A stretch of DNA of 64,000 nt from Crotophaga sulcirostris. Lineage: Eukaryota > Chordata > Aves > Cuculiformes > Crotophagidae. Positions 60,701 to 64,000 of this stretch are shown here, one piece after another. Made by a program: the position numbers and the translations under genes. The DNA lies in assembly GCA_013397455.1 (NCBI GenBank), contig VYZB01000194.1, positions 1,507,930 through 1,571,929 on the forward strand, given 5' to 3'. The number at the start of each line of letters is the position of its first letter. Position 1 is the stretch's first letter. The notes beneath the pieces were generated by a model. That model had not been told where the DNA came from, ran no database searches, and saw nothing but the letters and a program-made list of their open reading frames with translations.

Positions 60701-61854
60701 CTGAGCCATTAATCATTTTTGAATAGACAAGTGATTGCTCCAGGATTTAAAAGACACATTTTTAATGTTCTGTATAACTATTAGAAGTCAACGAACAGTT
60801 ACATTAATAGATGGCCAGATAGGACAGTAACCTTTCGTGAGAGACATGAACAATACATTTTCCAGAAGATATTGGTTCAGCTTTGAGCATAAGAAATACT
60901 TTTTTCACAGGCAATACATATTTCCCCAGTTGCAGAGAAATTTGCTTGACAAAATGAATGCCAGTTGTTAGTGTTAGTACACCATCTTGTGGATAACTGG
61001 TCTAATTGAGAACGTCGCCGTAAGACCTAGCACAGTGTTCGGTTGCTGGAAGCAACAGCATGACTTCCTATTCATACAATGCTTAGGAATAGAGTTACTC
61101 TCTCTTTTATATGCATTATGAGTAATTTCCAAATCTGCTTGCCAAAAAAATAAAATCTTTAAATGTGAAATAAGATATACATAAATGAAGATACTGATAT
61201 TTAAGTGTTATTATTTTCTCTTAGGGAGTACTTAAAATAGTATGTTTGGAAGAAACCAAAACTATTGAGCAATTAACCACACCAGAGTAATAACCCCAGA
61301 TATAGAAAACTGCTTAGCTAATCTGCTGTAAACATACTCTCGTGGTCCAGTAAGGTGAATACTGGTCCCTTGGGCTGGTCATGGTTGCAGACCAGCATTG
61401 GAAAGTAGATGCTACCTTTGAGAGCACTTGTTCTTATCAGTACCAAAGATGCTAACTAGCTCTCTTCATAGATTAGACACTAAATACAGCTTCCACAATC
61501 TATGGTGCTTCCAAAACGTTGCTCATACAAGTTTTAATCTTAATTCAGTTCACTGGAAATAATTAAAGGGAAAAAAAAGTATAGACTAAGCAGAAACTGT
61601 GGAAAAGTTCCAAGATTTTCATATTCATACATCTATGAATAATGATCACATTCTTGTAAGGTATAGATATTAGAAGGTGATCTGATTTGATTTGAATGTC
61701 TTTAAGCCAGTTTCCCTTGCCAGAATAATCCAGAAACATTACAGAGAAGACAAGAAAGCTTAACCTGCATATGCCAAAATGGGGGTCTCCAGCTTCTTCA
61801 CTCAGGTGTTGCTTCAGCGCATCAAAATACAGGAACTTTGATTCTCCAAGACAA
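57770..61854. other. AT-rich DNA with CpG-containing, exon-like patches
   Basis: No transposable element is recognised. Three patches stand out by composition: 58,965-59,132 (possible exon, listed separately), 59,440-59,670 (GC-richer, long minus-strand frame at 59,346-59,654) and 60,995-61,075 (several CpG in a row, 'gaacgtcgccgtaagacc'). The rest looks like ordinary A/T-rich intergenic or intronic DNA. Confidence 0.45.
58965..59132 (+). other. Candidate coding exon (unidentified)
   Basis: An open frame from just after a TAA (58,962-58,964) to TGA at 59,130-59,132. A possible splice acceptor is 'cgcgtttatttccag' ending at 59,015; downstream the frame reads 'YHGKEYRTQIRPATVKSLTF' then 'INGKQHYKWREKHMESLL' and stops. 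The residue mix is balanced, unlike the F/L/K/I-rich chance frames nearby. The segment keeps several CpG in AT-rich DNA ('gacggcacggctgcgcg', 'accgaactc', 'tacggcc'). I do not recognise the family. It could be a terminal exon, a processed-pseudogene piece or a conserved non-coding element. Confidence 0.3.
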
Positions 61855-61930
61855 GCTTTTTTTCACAATGAGGACATTGAAGCAGTGGAACAGGTTGCCT
61901 TGAGAGGCTGCGCAGTCAATACAAAGTTAG
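61855..61930 (+). mobile_element. Possible ancient CR1 3' fragment
   Basis: 'ttttttcacaatgaggacat', 'agcagtggaacaggttgcct' and 'tgagaggctgcgcag' resemble the CR1 segment that reads 'gtggtgaaac.ctgg...aggttgcccagagag' in the copy at 48.7 kb. The match is short and diverged. There is no tail. Confidence 0.5.
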
Positions 61931-64000
61931 AACGGTGAAAAATGAAGTGTAAAGGCTACTATCTGCATGCTTTAGCAATACATCTGTTTAGAACAACTAC
62001 AGGGTCCAGAACAGTGGCGAGTACAGCTTACTGAACTTAATTCTGTGTGTGCTGCCGTTTTTGCCCACCCTTTACTCTGCAGAGACACTCAAAGAACTTG
62101 AAAAGGTGTTTCAAGGTCCCAGAGCTGTGATTACCTGCCATAAGCAATATGTACACTCTGCTCGCGTGGACACCCATAGCCTCTCTGTTACTGTCCTGAA
62201 AGCAATTCACATAAAATATTAGAAATGTCACAGAAAATAAGATCAATTTTTTCATATACCATCCATTCAATTTTGTGTAGAGCAAAACTTTCTGAAAGAA
62301 ATACTCTTCAAAAATGCTCCTCCAGCAGAGTATTTTAGAGAGCTACTTCCTTTCTCTTGGAGTCCTTCCCTTGCATTCTCTGCCACTACTTCTGCCTAAA
62401 ATGAAGATTGATTTTAACTGTCAACCAGAAGGGATAAAAAGTTTAAAAAAAGAACAATCAATGCTCACAACTTCTGTCTCTGTAGCCTTGTGTTGCTTGC
62501 TGTATTTCATCATCTACAAATACAAACAGACAAACCAACTGATAATTATTCTGTAATACAATAACCTGGCATTTATGATATCAGTGCATTGAGTTCAGTG
62601 TGCTTAGTTGCATTCTAATATTACAAAAAAATATGTAATAGTTTTTTTTTTTCCCTTATTGGATTACTGTTTAGGCCTGATTTGTCTCTAGAAGTTATAT
62701 TGTTTGCTATTGTGTTTTTATGAGAATAGATCTGTTCTTTGACGTGTATGTTTAAAACAACAGCAGAAACAGAACAGATATTGGGATGCTGTATCTGTTG
62801 ATGATGTCCAACTGGGCAAGGAATCAATCAGGACAATTACTTGCATCATTTGGAAACACGCACAAACAATCACATAGCTCTAGTATTATGTGCCTGAATG
62901 TAGAATAATTACAGCTCTTTCAAAAAGGAATGAGAACCTGTGTGCACCAAAGCAGAAAAAGTTCTGAAGAGAATAGTGTTGCTATAATGTTATTTAATAC
63001 AGTTTAAATTGCCAGAATCAGGGAGAAAAGGTTGAAAACACTGGAAAGTAACTAGGGCCAATTAAATTGAATGCATTCACATTCAGCAAACGTAACATAA
63101 CAAAATAACAAGGCTGCAATTCAGTAGTTTAAAGTTGTTTTCTAACATACAAAGTACCTGATACAAAGCTGCTGTGGCAATATCCATTCTGTGCTATGTT
63201 GCATTTTTACTTCACATCTTAAAGTAAAAAAGAGGGTTGCATCAAAAATTTACTTCATAACTTGCTGACATTTTAATTTACTTCATTTCACAGTTAGAAG
63301 AAATTAATCGAAAAGGTGGCAAAATGCTTAAGCCTGTTTCAGCTGGTTGACCAAACAGAAATAAAGACAAAACTTTCAGATGAACATGTAGTGATTTTTT
63401 GTTCCTGACAGAACAATTGTGCAAAAGTTTATTTGATCAAACCATTTTTTTCTCATTCCAGAATGAACATTTTATATCTTCCTCCTTTCCTCTTTCATGG
63501 AAGGATCAAGCGTAACCTCTGACTAGCCGTTCATTGCATATAAAAACTATATTCCAAAATAAAAGTCAAAGTGGTTCACTTAAAAATTTCCAGGATAAAG
63601 GATATTCCAACAACCATTCTGCTGGTTTGGCTTGTCTGTAAGCAGTTTAATCCTCCTACTCCACATGCACTTATGGGTGGACATGTAGCATTATCTGCTC
63701 TTGATTTTCCCAGGTGTTTTCATTGCAAAGCTTTCATAATCCTATTGTTTACAGCTTTTTGCAATTTGCATTTTCAGGCCTGACTCTTTCTGAAGCTGGC
63801 AAAGACTGTACCATATAGTCCCCTGGGAACAAGAAAGGATCATTTTGCATATTCTCTGGGAAGACTTGACAGATTTTAGCTGCTTATCTATTTACTAATT
63901 CTGTCTCCTAATAGTAAATGCACTGTGCATGCCTTTGTGAGCAGCTGGGCATGGCCAACACGTTTCATGAGTGCACCTGCAACAAGGAGACAAGACAGGG
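61931..64000. other. AT-rich DNA with one exon-like segment
   Basis: No repeat family is recognised. An exon-like segment on the minus strand at 62,135-62,195 is listed separately. Short frames at 62,314-62,556 (+) and 63,571-63,783 (+) have no recognisable domain. Confidence 0.45.
62135..62195 (-). other. Candidate 61-bp internal exon (unidentified)
   Basis: On the minus strand a T-rich tract ends in 'gtgaattgctttcag' next to 62,195, and 'gcttatggcag' at 62,135 is followed by 'gtaatc'. The 61 bases between are GC-richer than the flanks and contain 'ccacgcgagc'. One frame reads 'TVTERLWVSTRAECTYCLWQ' without stops, and a second reads 'DSNREAMGVHASRVY'. The length is not a multiple of three. 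No protein family is recognised. Chance splice-like motifs are common in such DNA, so this is only a candidate. Confidence 0.25.

Noticed and set aside
60978..60998. CTCF-like word 'caccatcttgtggataac'
   Set aside because: It matches only part of the known binding motif by eye; without a scored scan it is not supportable.
1..64000. CRISPR arrays, operons, tRNA, rRNA or snRNA genes, prophage
   Set aside because: No regularly spaced repeats, cloverleaf genes or recognisable small-RNA sequences were seen by eye, and the whole character is avian nuclear DNA. A covariance-model scan was not possible here.

Overview
This window looks like a stretch of bird nuclear genome. It is AT-rich and non-coding, and I find no complete protein-coding gene on either strand. 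The avian assignment rests on about fifteen fragments of CR1, the dominant LINE of birds and other sauropsids. Several end in the family's octamer tail (ATTCTATG repeats, or the complement CATAGAAT). Two blocks also resemble avian ERVL-type long terminal repeats. Nothing suggests bacterial, plasmid or viral DNA. The most likely settings are a gene desert or a long intron.

Layout. 0.8-2.5 kb: an old CR1 reverse-transcriptase fragment abutting a younger CR1 3' end on the same strand. 5.7-6.2 kb: a second CR1 3' end that shares the preceding copy's 3' flank as well as the element. 8.5-9.0 kb: a CR1 piece without a 3' end. 11.36-12.07 kb: a probable solo ERVL-type LTR with a short CR1 inserted in it. 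14.7-16.8 kb: two CR1 copies pointing away from each other, the right-hand one about 1.2 kb long with a decayed reverse transcriptase. 20.0, 25.4, 27.5 and 30.8 kb: short CR1 3' ends. 34.3-34.9 kb: a fairly young CR1. 38.8-39.6 kb: an internal CR1 block with neither end. 40.6-41.2 kb: two CR1 3' ends of different lineages. 48.4-48.9 kb: an older CR1. 54.6-55.2 kb: a second LTR-like block with an ATC microsatellite. 57.5-57.8 kb: a CR1 with an unusual tail. The remainder is AT-rich unique-looking DNA.

CR1 copies fall into two groups by tail. Most carry the octamer tail. At least five (ends near 2.49, 6.13, 11.83, 34.28 and 40.63 kb) carry a TATCACAG-type tail, share the same 3' end, and look younger and less decayed.

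The best leads beyond repeats are: (1) two CR1 copies 3.6 kb apart that share about 55 bp of non-CR1 sequence past the tail, suggesting 3' transduction, local duplication or a 3'-extended CR1 lineage; (2) short exon-like segments at 58,965-59,132 (+) and 62,135-62,195 (-), in the most CpG-containing part of the window; (3) an unexplained 185-codon open frame at 33.6-34.2 kb. I could not identify a host gene for any of these. I see no novel multi-gene system here.
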